NCBI GenBank assembly: GCA_016720565.1
Contig: JADKKJ010000001.1
Coordinates: 496,001 to 560,000, forward strand
Length of the DNA stretch: 64,000 nt
DNA from: Chitinophagaceae bacterium
GTDB taxonomy: Bacteria > Bacteroidota > Bacteroidia > Chitinophagales > Chitinophagaceae
Reading direction: 5' to 3'
Shown piece by piece: positions 43,109 to 51,909 of the stretch; the stretch's first letter is position 1, and every line of letters starts with the position of its first letter. Below the pieces are notes generated by a model. The model was not told the DNA's origin, did no database searches, and saw nothing but the letters and a program-made list of their open reading frames with translations. The translations under genes and the position numbers were made by a program.

Positions 43109-44140
43109 ATGCTTGACAGAAGAAAGTTCATCCGTTTTTCCACTTTTACTTCTTTCGCAACTGTTCTTGGAAAAAAATTATCTGCCACCGAAAATTCTAT
43201 TACAATAAAGGACCAACCCCTGGTCGTATCTACATGGGATGCGGGCCTGCGGGCCAATAAAGCCGCCTGGGATGTGTTGAGTACCGGAGGCAGGGCCCTG
43301 GATGCTGTTGAACAGGGTGTAATGGTTACGGAGGCCGAACATAATTGCTGTGTGGGGTTAAATGCCAACCCAGACAGGGATGGATTTGTTACGCTTGACG
43401 CCTGCATCATGGATGAATTTTCAAATTGCGGCGCCGTGGCTTTCCTGGAACGGATCAAGCACCCGGTATCCGTTGCGCGAAAAGTGATGGAAAAAACCCC
43501 ACACGTGATGCTGGTGGGTGAAGGTGCCCAGCAGTTTGCCGTTGCCGAAGGGTTCCCTTTGGAAAAGCAGGAGCTTTCCCCTGAAGCTAAGATCAGCTAT
43601 GAAAATTGGTTAAAAAATTCAACCTATAAACCACCCGCCATTAATGTAGAGAATAAAAAAGACCATGGACCTTTTGCTCCTTTCAAACTGGAGAATGGAG
43701 AATGGAACCATGATACCATTGGTATGGTGGCCATGGACGCGATGGGTAACCTGAGCGGTTCCTGCACTACCAGTGGCGCAGGATTTAAAATGCGTGGAAG
43801 GGTGGGTGACTCACCAATCATTGGAGCAGGTTTGTTTGTGGATAATGAAGTGGGCGCCTGTACCGCTACCGGACAAGGTGAAGATGTGATCAGGGTAGCG
43901 GGTTCACACTCCGTGGTAGAATTGATGAGACAGGGATTAAAACCGGAGGCTGCTTGTAAAAAAGTTATAGAAAGGATCATTCGTATCAAAGGGAAAAAAG
44001 CCAATGATATACAGGTCGGTTTTGTTGCCATCAATAAAAAAGGAGAAGTGGGCGCCTATTCCATTCACAAAGGATTCAGTTATGCCCTGAAGAACGGGAA
44101 AGAAGAAAAACTGGTACCCGCTAAATTCATGATGCCCTGA
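43109..44140 (+). CDS. Glycosylasparaginase (N4-(beta-N-acetylglucosaminyl)-L-asparaginase)
   Basis: This 343-residue Ntn hydrolase splits GlcNAc-Asn left after N-glycan breakdown. The N-terminus is a twin-arginine type signal (DRRKFIRF). The autocleavage Thr203 lies in NHDTIGMVAMDAMGNLSGSCTTSGAGFKMRGRVGDSP, the conserved beta-subunit start, and the substrate loop GACTATGQGEDVIR follows. Self-cleavage before Thr203 should give alpha and beta chains. It is the first gene of a five-gene set; its TGA overlaps the next ATG by one base. Confidence 0.94.
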   Translation: MLDRRKFIRFSTFTSFATVLGKKLSATENSITIKDQPLVVSTWDAGLRANKAAWDVLSTGGRALDAVEQGVMVTEAEHNCCVGLNANPDRDGFVTLDACIMDEFSNCGAVAFLERIKHPVSVARKVMEKTPHVMLVGEGAQQFAVAEGFPLEKQELSPEAKISYENWLKNSTYKPPAINVENKKDHGPFAPFKLENGEWNHDTIGMVAMDAMGNLSGSCTTSGAGFKMRGRVGDSPIIGAGLFVDNEVGACTATGQGEDVIRVAGSHSVVELMRQGLKPEAACKKVIERIIRIKGKKANDIQVGFVAINKKGEVGAYSIHKGFSYALKNGKEEKLVPAKFMMP

Positions 44141-44874
44141 TGCCTTCAAACTTTATAATTGAGATCGCCAGTTCCGACCTGGAGACCACGAGAAGCGCTG
44201 TGGAAGGCGGAGCTGATCGAATAGAACTTTGTGCCAATCTTGCAGAAGGGGGCACTACCTCCTCCCCGGGAATACTTAAAAAATGCAGAGAATTATTTTC
44301 TGTTCAACTCTATCCGATCATAAGGCCCAGGGGGGGCGATTTCCTTTATACCAATGATGAGATAGAAACCATGATGACCGATATCCGGTTTTGCAAACAA
44401 TTGGGATTTGATGGGGTGGTCATCGGCCTGTTAAATGCTGATGGAAGTATAGACCTCCGGCATACCGCCGCTATGATAGAACTGGCTTATCCGATGGAGG
44501 TCACTTTTCACCGGGCTTTTGATCGTTGTCGCGATCCTTTTGAAACAATGGAACAATTGATAAATATAGGTTGCAACAGGATCCTGACCTCAGGGCAAAT
44601 GCCAGTTGTAGACCAGGGCATCGAACTCCTGGCAAAACTAAATGAAGCAGCAGATGAAAGGATCATTATAATGCCGGGTAGTGGTGTTAGAAAAGATAAT
44701 ATCCGGCAGCTTCAGGAAACAACAGGATGCCGTGAATTCCATTCATCCCTTCGCACTAAAAAAAGATCGGCCATGGAATTCATCCATGCTGGTTTTGCAG
44801 ATTCTGAAGAAAGTTATTTAAACAATCATATCGATCCATCCGAAGTAAGAGCGCTGCGAAACGCCCTGGCATAA
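44140..44874 (+). CDS. cutC: CutC-family protein
   Basis: This 244-residue TIM-barrel protein has no signal peptide. It has the CutC landmarks: IEIASSDLETTRSAVEGGADRIELCANLAEGGTTSS, IIRPRGGDFLYTNDEIETMMTDI, VVIGLLNADGSIDL, VTFHRAFDRC, RILTSGQMP and IIIMPGSGVRKDNI. The family is named for copper homeostasis, but the evidence for that is thin. It starts one base inside the stop of the glycosylasparaginase gene and lies 9 bases before the beta-mannosidase gene. The context suggests a role in sugar use rather than copper. Confidence 0.93.
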   Translation: MPSNFIIEIASSDLETTRSAVEGGADRIELCANLAEGGTTSSPGILKKCRELFSVQLYPIIRPRGGDFLYTNDEIETMMTDIRFCKQLGFDGVVIGLLNADGSIDLRHTAAMIELAYPMEVTFHRAFDRCRDPFETMEQLINIGCNRILTSGQMPVVDQGIELLAKLNEAADERIIIMPGSGVRKDNIRQLQETTGCREFHSSLRTKKRSAMEFIHAGFADSEESYLNNHIDPSEVRALRNALA

Positions 44875-44883
44875 TTTCCATGT

Positions 44884-47073
44884 ATGAAGCAGGTCCTTCC
44901 TTATTTATTTTTCTTTTTCATTTTGCCTTCGGTAAATGCGCAGGAAGGAAGAATGCCGTTTCAACCAGTCTGGCAATTCCGACAGGCAGGGAAAGCAGAT
45001 TGGCATAAAGCTGAAGTGCCCGGTACGGTACATACCGACCTTCTCGCCAATAAAATGATCGATAATCCTTTTTATGCAAGCAATGAAGCCGGCCTGCAAT
45101 GGATAGAAAAGGAGGATTGGGAATACCGATGTGTTTTTAACGCCCCGGCAAACCTTATAAAAAAACAGGGACTTACACTGGTCTTTGAAGGACTGGATAC
45201 CTATGCCAGCATTTACCTGAATAATGAATTGATCCTGGAAGCTGCAAATATGTTTCGAACCTGGAGGATACCGCTGGCCAATAAATTAATAAACGGGAAA
45301 AATGAGATCCATATTATTTTTTCATCTGCTGTTCGCCATGATGACTCCCTCTGGAGAGTCTATTTCCCTCTGAAATTACCGGGAGAGAACCTGCGTATGT
45401 TCAGTAGAAAGGCGCAGTACCAATATGGTTGGGACTGGGGTCCAAGGTTTGTGACCGCCGGCATTTGGAAGCCTGTGTATTGGGAATGGCCAGTATCCCC
45501 GGCGAAGGAACCCATCGCCAAAACCTGGAATGTTGAATTGGTGGATACACCAGATAATGCAGGCCGGGCTTTTTATTTTAAGAAAGATGGAAAGCCGATT
45601 TATATCAAAGGCGCCAACTGGATACCCTGTGAGAGTTTTATACCGAGAGCGAAAAAAGCCGGTCTCTATAAAAAATTATTGCTTCAGGCAAAAGAGGCCA
45701 ATATAAACCTTCTTCGCGTTTGGGGAGGCGGTATTTATGAAGAAGATGAATTTTATGATCTCTGCGACCAATACGGTATCATGGTATGGCAGGATTTTAT
45801 GTTTGCCGGAGCCATGTATCCTATCGACAAAGCATTTTATGATAACGTAGAACAGGAAGTACGTGACCAGGTGACGAGGTTAAGGAGACATCCCTGTATC
45901 GTGCTCTGGTGTGGCAACAATGAGATCGAGGAAGCATGGAATAACTGGGGCTGGCAAAAACAATTTGGAATGTCGGCCAATGATTCATTGCGCATCTGGA
46001 AAGGGTATCAGCGAATATTTCATTCACTGATCCCAGCTGTTATTAAGGAACTGGATCCTTCCCGGCCATACTGGCCATCTTCTCCCTCATTAGGCTGGGG
46101 CAGGGAAAATGCCTACAAACAGGGGGATGTGCATTATTGGGGAGTATGGTGGGGGAAAGAGCCTGTGGAAAATTATAAGAACAGGATCGGAAGGTTCAAC
46201 AGTGAATATGGTATGCAGGCCTTTCCTGCTATGGCCACTATCAGGGAATTTGCCGGTGAAAAGGATCTTGATACCTCTTCCGTGGTGATGAAAGCGCACC
46301 AGAAACATGGAACAGGATACGAGAACATAAAATTATATATCGACAATAAATTTCGGGCTCCTGCCAAATTCAGCGACCTGGTCTATGTTTCTCAATTAAT
46401 GCAGGCAGATGCGATCAAGACCGCTATTGAAGCACATCGATCTGCCATGCCCTATAATATGGGAACGATCTTCTGGCAATGGAATGATTGCTGGCCCGTA
46501 GTGAGCTGGAGCGCGGTAGATTATTATGGAAGAAAAAAAGCATTGTACTATCAGGTGAAACGCAGCTATGCAGATGATCTCGCAGCCCTTTCCTTTTCAG
46601 GAGATAGTTTGATCGTGCAGTTCCAATCTTCCTATAAAGGAAAACTTACAGTGAGCATGAAGAGTTTTGATCGGTTGGGCAAACAACTTGACATAGCCGG
46701 CCAGGTAGAGAATCGGTCCAGTGATATCTCTCGCTATGCTTTTCATGTAAACAAATCACAAGCGGCTATGGCCTGGGTATCTGTTGTCATGAATGGGCGT
46801 AGTGTAGAAAACACCTGTTACCTGCAACCTCAAAAGCAACTATCTGCTGGTAAATCGCGTATTGAATGGAAACTTAACAATGGATCGATAGAACTGGTAG
46901 CTGATAAATTAGCCATAGGAGTGGAATTGCAGCTTCCGGAGGGCTTAACGCCGGATGATAATTTTTTTGATATGGTACCGGGCGTTAAAAAAATGATACG
47001 GTTAAAAGGGAAAATTGATCCGGTTTACCTGAAGAATAATATACATATACGTTCATTAGCTGATACTTATTAA
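44884..47073 (+). CDS. Secreted GH2 beta-mannosidase, lacking an internal domain
   Basis: This 729-residue enzyme has a signal peptide (residues 1-19, cleavage after VNAQ). The sugar-binding domain (to about residue 200) is followed directly by ELVDTPDNAGRAFYFKKDGKPIYIKGANWIP, the edge of the catalytic barrel. The acid/base Glu347 is in WCGNNEIEE and the nucleophile Glu441 in FNSEYGMQ. The usual Ig-like domain of about 100 residues between the two appears to be missing; relatives such as BtMan2A are about 860 residues, with Glu462 and Glu555 as I remember them. It removes the core beta-mannose of N-glycans or acts on mannobiose. It is 9 bases from its neighbours on both sides. Confidence 0.92.
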   Translation: MKQVLPYLFFFFILPSVNAQEGRMPFQPVWQFRQAGKADWHKAEVPGTVHTDLLANKMIDNPFYASNEAGLQWIEKEDWEYRCVFNAPANLIKKQGLTLVFEGLDTYASIYLNNELILEAANMFRTWRIPLANKLINGKNEIHIIFSSAVRHDDSLWRVYFPLKLPGENLRMFSRKAQYQYGWDWGPRFVTAGIWKPVYWEWPVSPAKEPIAKTWNVELVDTPDNAGRAFYFKKDGKPIYIKGANWIPCESFIPRAKKAGLYKKLLLQAKEANINLLRVWGGGIYEEDEFYDLCDQYGIMVWQDFMFAGAMYPIDKAFYDNVEQEVRDQVTRLRRHPCIVLWCGNNEIEEAWNNWGWQKQFGMSANDSLRIWKGYQRIFHSLIPAVIKELDPSRPYWPSSPSLGWGRENAYKQGDVHYWGVWWGKEPVENYKNRIGRFNSEYGMQAFPAMATIREFAGEKDLDTSSVVMKAHQKHGTGYENIKLYIDNKFRAPAKFSDLVYVSQLMQADAIKTAIEAHRSAMPYNMGTIFWQWNDCWPVVSWSAVDYYGRKKALYYQVKRSYADDLAALSFSGDSLIVQFQSSYKGKLTVSMKSFDRLGKQLDIAGQVENRSSDISRYAFHVNKSQAAMAWVSVVMNGRSVENTCYLQPQKQLSAGKSRIEWKLNNGSIELVADKLAIGVELQLPEGLTPDDNFFDMVPGVKKMIRLKGKIDPVYLKNNIHIRSLADTY

Positions 47074-47082
47074 TTTCATCGT

Positions 47083-50013
47083 ATGAAACAAAGAACCTCC
47101 GCCATGCTTGCCTTTCTGCTGATCACCATTCAGCTTTTGGCACAAACCAATCCGGCAAAACTGGTAAACCCGTTTATTGGTACCGGCGGGCACGGTCATA
47201 CTTTTCCCGGTGCCACCATGCCATTTGGCATGATGCAGTTAAGTCCTGATACCCGGCTGGAAGGCTGGGATGGTTGCGGAGGCTATCATTATTCAGACGA
47301 CAAGATTTACGGATTCTCCCATACCCATTTAAGTGGAACCGGCGTTCCGGATTATTGCGATATCCTGTTCATGCCTTTTACCGGCGATCCTGAATTTGAC
47401 AATAATAAATATGCTTCTCATTTTTCCCATGCCAATGAAAAGGCCAGTCCGGGTTATTATGAAGTATTGCTTGATAAAAATAATATCAGGGCGCAACTTA
47501 CCACCTCCTACAGGTCGGGTATGCACCAGTATAGTTTTCCTGCAAAAACAGAAGTAGGTGGATTGCTGATCGACCTTAAACACCGCGACCAGGTAATAGA
47601 CGCTTATATAGAAAGAGTGAATGATTTTGAAGTAAAAGGATACCGGCGCAGTAAGGGATGGGCCCGCGACCAGCAGGTATATTTTTATATACGTTTTGAA
47701 AAACCTATCGATGACATGGTCATCATGGGTGGTGAAAAAGAAGATATGACAAAACCCTATGCTGAATCCGGAAAAGACCTGAAGGCGGCACTTACATTCC
47801 CTTTGGATGCATCCGGAAAATTAAAAGTGAAGATCGGCATCTCGGGGGTGAGCATGGATGGCGCAAAGCAGAACCTGGATACTGAGATCGGTTCCTGGAA
47901 TTTTGACCTGGTAAAGAACCAGGCGGCAGAGGCATGGAATAAAGAATTGGGAAAGATCGAGGTCAAAGGAGGTAGCGCCGACCAGCAAACAGTTTTTTAT
48001 ACGGCCTTATACCATACGATGGTCAGCCCGAATATTTATATGGATGTGGATGGGAGTTACCGCGGTACTGATCTTAAGGTGCATAAAGCGGTGGGCTTTA
48101 CCAATTATACTGTTTTCTCTTTATGGGATACCTACAGGGCCCTGCATCCGTTAATGACAATCATCAACCAGGACCGTACACGCGACTGGATCAATACATT
48201 CCTGAATGAGTACCGTAATGGTGGCATGCTTCCGGTATGGGAACTCAGCGGCAATGAAACATTCTGTATGATCGGGTATCATTCCGTGCCTGTGATCACG
48301 GATGCCTATCAAAAAGGGATCATGGGCTTTGATACAAAATACGCATTGGAAGCGATGCGATCCTATGCGGAAAGCGACCGCTTCGGCATCAGTAAGTATA
48401 TGCGTGACGGTTATCTCAGCAATGAGAAGGAACATGAAAGCGCCTCTAAGACCATGGAATATTCCTACGATGACTGGTGCATTGCACAATTTGCCAAGCT
48501 TACCCAGGATTGGGATACCTATAAGACCTATATGGAAAGGGCGCAGTATTATAAGAACCTGTTCGATCCTTCCACCAAACATATAAGGGGCAAATTGCAG
48601 GCCAGCTGGTATTCTCCATTCGATCCTAAAGAGATCAATAATTTCTTTACAGAGGGCAATAGCTGGCATTATAGTTTCGCCGCACCACAGGATATTGAAG
48701 GCCTGGCCCGGTTAATGGGTGGCCGGGAAAAATTCGCGGAAAAACTGAATGAACTTTTCACTACCAGCTCTGACCTTACGGGCCGTGACCAATCTGATGT
48801 AACCGGACTGATCGGACAATATGCACATGGCAATGAACCCAGTCACCATATGGCCTATTTATTTTCTTATGCAGCTAAGCCTTGGAAGACAGAAGAACTG
48901 GTGCACAAGATCTGCACGGAGTTTTATACCAACTCACCGGATGGACTGATCGGCAATGAAGATTGCGGTCAGATGAGCGCCTGGTATGTACTGAGCGCAA
49001 TGGGTTTTTATCCTGCCTGTCCGGGCATGGGCCAATATGTTCTTGGAACACCCTTGTTTGATGAGGTGAAGATCCACCTGGAGAACAGTAATACCTTTAC
49101 GCTTAAGGCAAACAGAACATCCTCAGGGGATGTTTATGTACAATCTGTAAAACAATGGGACAGGCCTTATACTAAATTATATTTGGAGCATGCAGATCTG
49201 ATGAAGGGAGGTATGCTGGAAATGAATCTTGGGGCAAGTCCGGCAGTAAAAAGATCGATCGCCGAAGCTGACCTGCCTTACTCTGCGATCAGGCAGGATC
49301 AGATCGTGCCTGTGCCATTTTTTGATATTCCGTCCAATAAGTTCAAAGGTTCACAACTAATAAATATAAAATGCGTGGAACCGGGGGTGAAGATCTGGTA
49401 TCGTATCATGCGTCCAAATATTCGTTCCGTTTTTGTACCGTTTATAAGGCCATTCAGCATCAATGAATCTACCCAGCTGGATGTATATGCGGAAAAGGAC
49501 GGCAAAAAAAGTAAAATGGTCAGCCAACAATTCATAAAGGTGGCTGTTGATAAGTCGGTACAGGTGCTTTCCAAAGTAAACCCTATGTATACAGGCGGAG
49601 GCCCGGATGCGCTGATAGACGGCCAGATAGGAACTGCCAATTGGCGCACAGGTGAATGGCAGGGTTATTTTGACCAGGACCTTGAAGTGGTCATTGACCT
49701 GAAGTCTGAACGTGTAGTGAATTATGCCGCCATGCATGTATTACAGGATGTAGGCCCATGGATCATTTATCCTAAAGAACTGATCTTTTATTCCAGTAAT
49801 GATGGGAAGGTCTTTACGGAGGCTGGAAGAGTGAAGAACACTATTTCGGTGGAAGAAAATAAGGGGGCTATGGTACAGGAATTGGGTAAGAACCTGCAAC
49901 TAAAAACCCGGTACCTGAAAATAAAAGCCATCAACGGGGGTAAACTTCCTTCATGGCATGAAAGCGCCGGTAGTCCTTCGCATTTATTTATTGATGAGAT
50001 CATCATTCGCTAA
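47083..50013 (+). CDS. Secreted GH92 alpha-mannosidase with two C-terminal accessory modules
   Basis: This 976-residue enzyme has a signal peptide (cleavage after LLAQ, residue 20). The GH92 signatures are KLVNPFIGTGGHGHTFPGATMPFGMMQLSPDT, YGFSHTHLSGTG, and GNEDCGQMSAWYVLSAMGFYP with Glu626, the predicted acid. GH92 enzymes are calcium-dependent exo-alpha-mannosidases acting on N-glycans and mannan. About 230 extra residues follow: a CHB_HEX_C-like module (CVEPGVKIWYRIM, then PFSINESTQLDVYAEKDGKKS) and an F5/8-type beta-sandwich ending LFIDEIIIR. The GH20 enzyme of the region has the same tail arrangement. It is the fourth gene of the operon. Confidence 0.95.
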   Translation: MKQRTSAMLAFLLITIQLLAQTNPAKLVNPFIGTGGHGHTFPGATMPFGMMQLSPDTRLEGWDGCGGYHYSDDKIYGFSHTHLSGTGVPDYCDILFMPFTGDPEFDNNKYASHFSHANEKASPGYYEVLLDKNNIRAQLTTSYRSGMHQYSFPAKTEVGGLLIDLKHRDQVIDAYIERVNDFEVKGYRRSKGWARDQQVYFYIRFEKPIDDMVIMGGEKEDMTKPYAESGKDLKAALTFPLDASGKLKVKIGISGVSMDGAKQNLDTEIGSWNFDLVKNQAAEAWNKELGKIEVKGGSADQQTVFYTALYHTMVSPNIYMDVDGSYRGTDLKVHKAVGFTNYTVFSLWDTYRALHPLMTIINQDRTRDWINTFLNEYRNGGMLPVWELSGNETFCMIGYHSVPVITDAYQKGIMGFDTKYALEAMRSYAESDRFGISKYMRDGYLSNEKEHESASKTMEYSYDDWCIAQFAKLTQDWDTYKTYMERAQYYKNLFDPSTKHIRGKLQASWYSPFDPKEINNFFTEGNSWHYSFAAPQDIEGLARLMGGREKFAEKLNELFTTSSDLTGRDQSDVTGLIGQYAHGNEPSHHMAYLFSYAAKPWKTEELVHKICTEFYTNSPDGLIGNEDCGQMSAWYVLSAMGFYPACPGMGQYVLGTPLFDEVKIHLENSNTFTLKANRTSSGDVYVQSVKQWDRPYTKLYLEHADLMKGGMLEMNLGASPAVKRSIAEADLPYSAIRQDQIVPVPFFDIPSNKFKGSQLINIKCVEPGVKIWYRIMRPNIRSVFVPFIRPFSINESTQLDVYAEKDGKKSKMVSQQFIKVAVDKSVQVLSKVNPMYTGGGPDALIDGQIGTANWRTGEWQGYFDQDLEVVIDLKSERVVNYAAMHVLQDVGPWIIYPKELIFYSSNDGKVFTEAGRVKNTISVEENKGAMVQELGKNLQLKTRYLKIKAINGGKLPSWHESAGSPSHLFIDEIIIR

Positions 50014-50034
50014 TAAGAAAAACAGAATAGTAAG

Positions 50035-50409
50035 ATGAGCCGTATTTTTTTCAGCCTGGCTTTGTGTTTTTTATTTTTTTCCTGCGGGAACAGTGATGCA
50101 GGTGGGGCAGGAGATACCACTTACACCAATGACCCGGTCTATAAAAAAGGCTTGGTCCTGGTGGGCAGGAACAAGTGCCTGACCTGCCATGCCATCAATG
50201 AGACCATTACCGGCCCGGCTTATTCGGTCATTGGTAAAAAATATGCCCAGGCCAATGATTCAACTGTAAGTGTGCTCGCCAACAAGATCATAACAGGAGG
50301 AACAGGAGTGTGGGGTTCGGCCATCATGATCCCTCATCCGGGCATCTCGAAAGAAGATGCGGAGGCCATGGTGCGGTATATACTGCTGCTGGGTAAGAAC
50401 AGTAAATGA
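50035..50409 (+). CDS. Small c-type cytochrome lipoprotein
   Basis: This 124-residue protein has a lipoprotein signal (lipobox LFFSCG, about residue 18) and one heme-binding motif in NKCLTCHAINETITGPAY (CxxCH about residues 45-49). The later Met in SAIMIPHPGISKEDAEAMVRYIL is the likely axial ligand. It should be a membrane-anchored periplasmic electron carrier. It follows the GH92 gene by 21 bases, so it may be co-transcribed, but a glycan-related role is not evident. Its TGA abuts the stop of the convergent pyruvate kinase gene. Confidence 0.92.
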   Translation: MSRIFFSLALCFLFFSCGNSDAGGAGDTTYTNDPVYKKGLVLVGRNKCLTCHAINETITGPAYSVIGKKYAQANDSTVSVLANKIITGGTGVWGSAIMIPHPGISKEDAEAMVRYILLLGKNSK

Positions 50410-51900
50410 TCAATCAACTTTCTGGATCTTGATGATATTGGTAGGCAGGTGAAGATGTACCGGAGTACTTCCTGTGCTTACTACCACATCACCGGAATGA
50501 AGAAAACCTCTTTTGCTGAGAATATTCATCTGGTCCTCAAAAATATCATCCAGGCTTTCTTCTTCATCATAGAAGAAAGCGCGTACACCCCAGCTAAGGC
50601 TGAGCTGATTTACCAGCGATCTTTCTTTGGTGAAAATATATAATTGGGATTGGGGACGATAACTGCTAAGCATAAAGGCAGTATAACCACTTTGCGTCAT
50701 TCCGATGATAGCCTGTGCGTTGGTGTCCTGTGCGATCTTGCAGGCATTATAACAAATGGCATCACTGAGGAAAGAAGGTGATTTTGCCTGGGGCCTTAAG
50801 AATTCTTCGCGGTTATAGTCGTATGCTTTTTGTTCGATCTCCAGGATGATCCTGCTCATCGTTTCCACAACGAGTTTTGGATATTTACCGGTAGCGGTCT
50901 CGCCGCTAAGCATTACCGCATCCGCTCCTTCCAATACTGCATTAGCCACGTCCGTGATCTCGCTGCGGTTTGGTTTGGTCCGCTCGATCATACTTTCCAT
51001 CATCTGGGTGGCAACGATAACAGGTTTTGCGCGGTGCAGGCATTTTTTAATAATATCTTTCTGGATCAGAGGCACTTCTTCCACCGGCAGTTCCACACCC
51101 AGGTCGCCACGGGCGATCATGATCCCATCGCTTTCAAGAATAATATCGCGAAGATTACGCAGCGCTTCAGGCATTTCGATCTTGGCGATCACTTTGGCCA
51201 TGCTGCCAGCGTCTTTCAATATTTGTTTGAGCTCGGTGATATCCTTTGTCTTCCGCACGAATGAAAGGGCCACCCAATCCACATCCTGTTTAATGATATA
51301 TTCCAGGTCGGCAAGATCTTTAGTGGTAAGCGAAGGGAGTGATATATCTGTATCAGGAAGATTAACGCCCTTCTTGGGGAACAGGGTGCCACCCAGCACG
51401 ACCTCCACTTTAACGTCATTGTTAGGAAGGATCTCTTTTACCACCACTTCCAGTTTTCCATCATCCATCATGATCTTTTCTCCTGGCTTCACATCCGAAT
51501 GGAGATTAGGGTAGGAGATAAAGATCCTTTCTTTGGTGCCTACCAGTTTTGTATTGGTAAATACCAGCATATCACCTTCCACAAGTTCAAGCGATCCATT
51601 TTCCAGTTCACCAACACGAAGTTTTGGCCCCTGCAGGTCGCAGAGGATGGCGATATTATAAGGTTCCCTTTTATTGATCTGGCGGATATGTTCAATGATC
51701 TTTCCCTTGTCTTCGTAACTGCCATGGGAAAAATTAAGGCGGAATACATTTACGCCCGCTTTTACCAGTTCCAGTAACTGGTCATACGTATCGCAGGCTG
51801 GTCCAACGGTGGCTACGATCTTTGTTCTTTTATTCGCGTGTTGCAGGCCCGCATTTATATCAAATTCCTTATGCAGGTATTTTCCGATATTCTTACTCAT
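50410..51900 (-). CDS. pyk: Pyruvate kinase
   Basis: This 496-residue enzyme converts phosphoenolpyruvate and ADP to pyruvate and ATP. Landmarks are TKIVATVGPACDTYDQLLELVKAGVNVFRLNFSHG, CDLQGPKLRVGEL, WVALSFVRKTKDI, the active-site Lys segment KVIAKIEMPEALRN with GIMIARGDLGVELP, and the AVMLSGETATGKYP. It follows pfkA by 9 bases in an operon of two committed glycolytic steps. The stop codon shares a TGATCA palindrome with the stop of the convergent cytochrome gene. Confidence 0.97.
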   Translation of the reverse strand: MSKNIGKYLHKEFDINAGLQHANKRTKIVATVGPACDTYDQLLELVKAGVNVFRLNFSHGSYEDKGKIIEHIRQINKREPYNIAILCDLQGPKLRVGELENGSLELVEGDMLVFTNTKLVGTKERIFISYPNLHSDVKPGEKIMMDDGKLEVVVKEILPNNDVKVEVVLGGTLFPKKGVNLPDTDISLPSLTTKDLADLEYIIKQDVDWVALSFVRKTKDITELKQILKDAGSMAKVIAKIEMPEALRNLRDIILESDGIMIARGDLGVELPVEEVPLIQKDIIKKCLHRAKPVIVATQMMESMIERTKPNRSEITDVANAVLEGADAVMLSGETATGKYPKLVVETMSRIILEIEQKAYDYNREEFLRPQAKSPSFLSDAICYNACKIAQDTNAQAIIGMTQSGYTAFMLSSYRPQSQLYIFTKERSLVNQLSLSWGVRAFFYDEEESLDDIFEDQMNILSKRGFLHSGDVVVSTGSTPVHLHLPTNIIKIQKVD

Positions 51901-51909
51901 GATTAATTT

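Noticed and set aside
44884..47073. Frameshift explaining the short beta-mannosidase
   Set aside because: The frame is continuous and both flanks of the missing domain are in frame, so an in-frame loss is the simpler reading. An assembly gap cannot be excluded from the sequence alone.
50830..51514. Plus-strand open frames of 144 and 222 codons across pyk
   Set aside because: They are shadows of pyruvate kinase, with no leader or motif.
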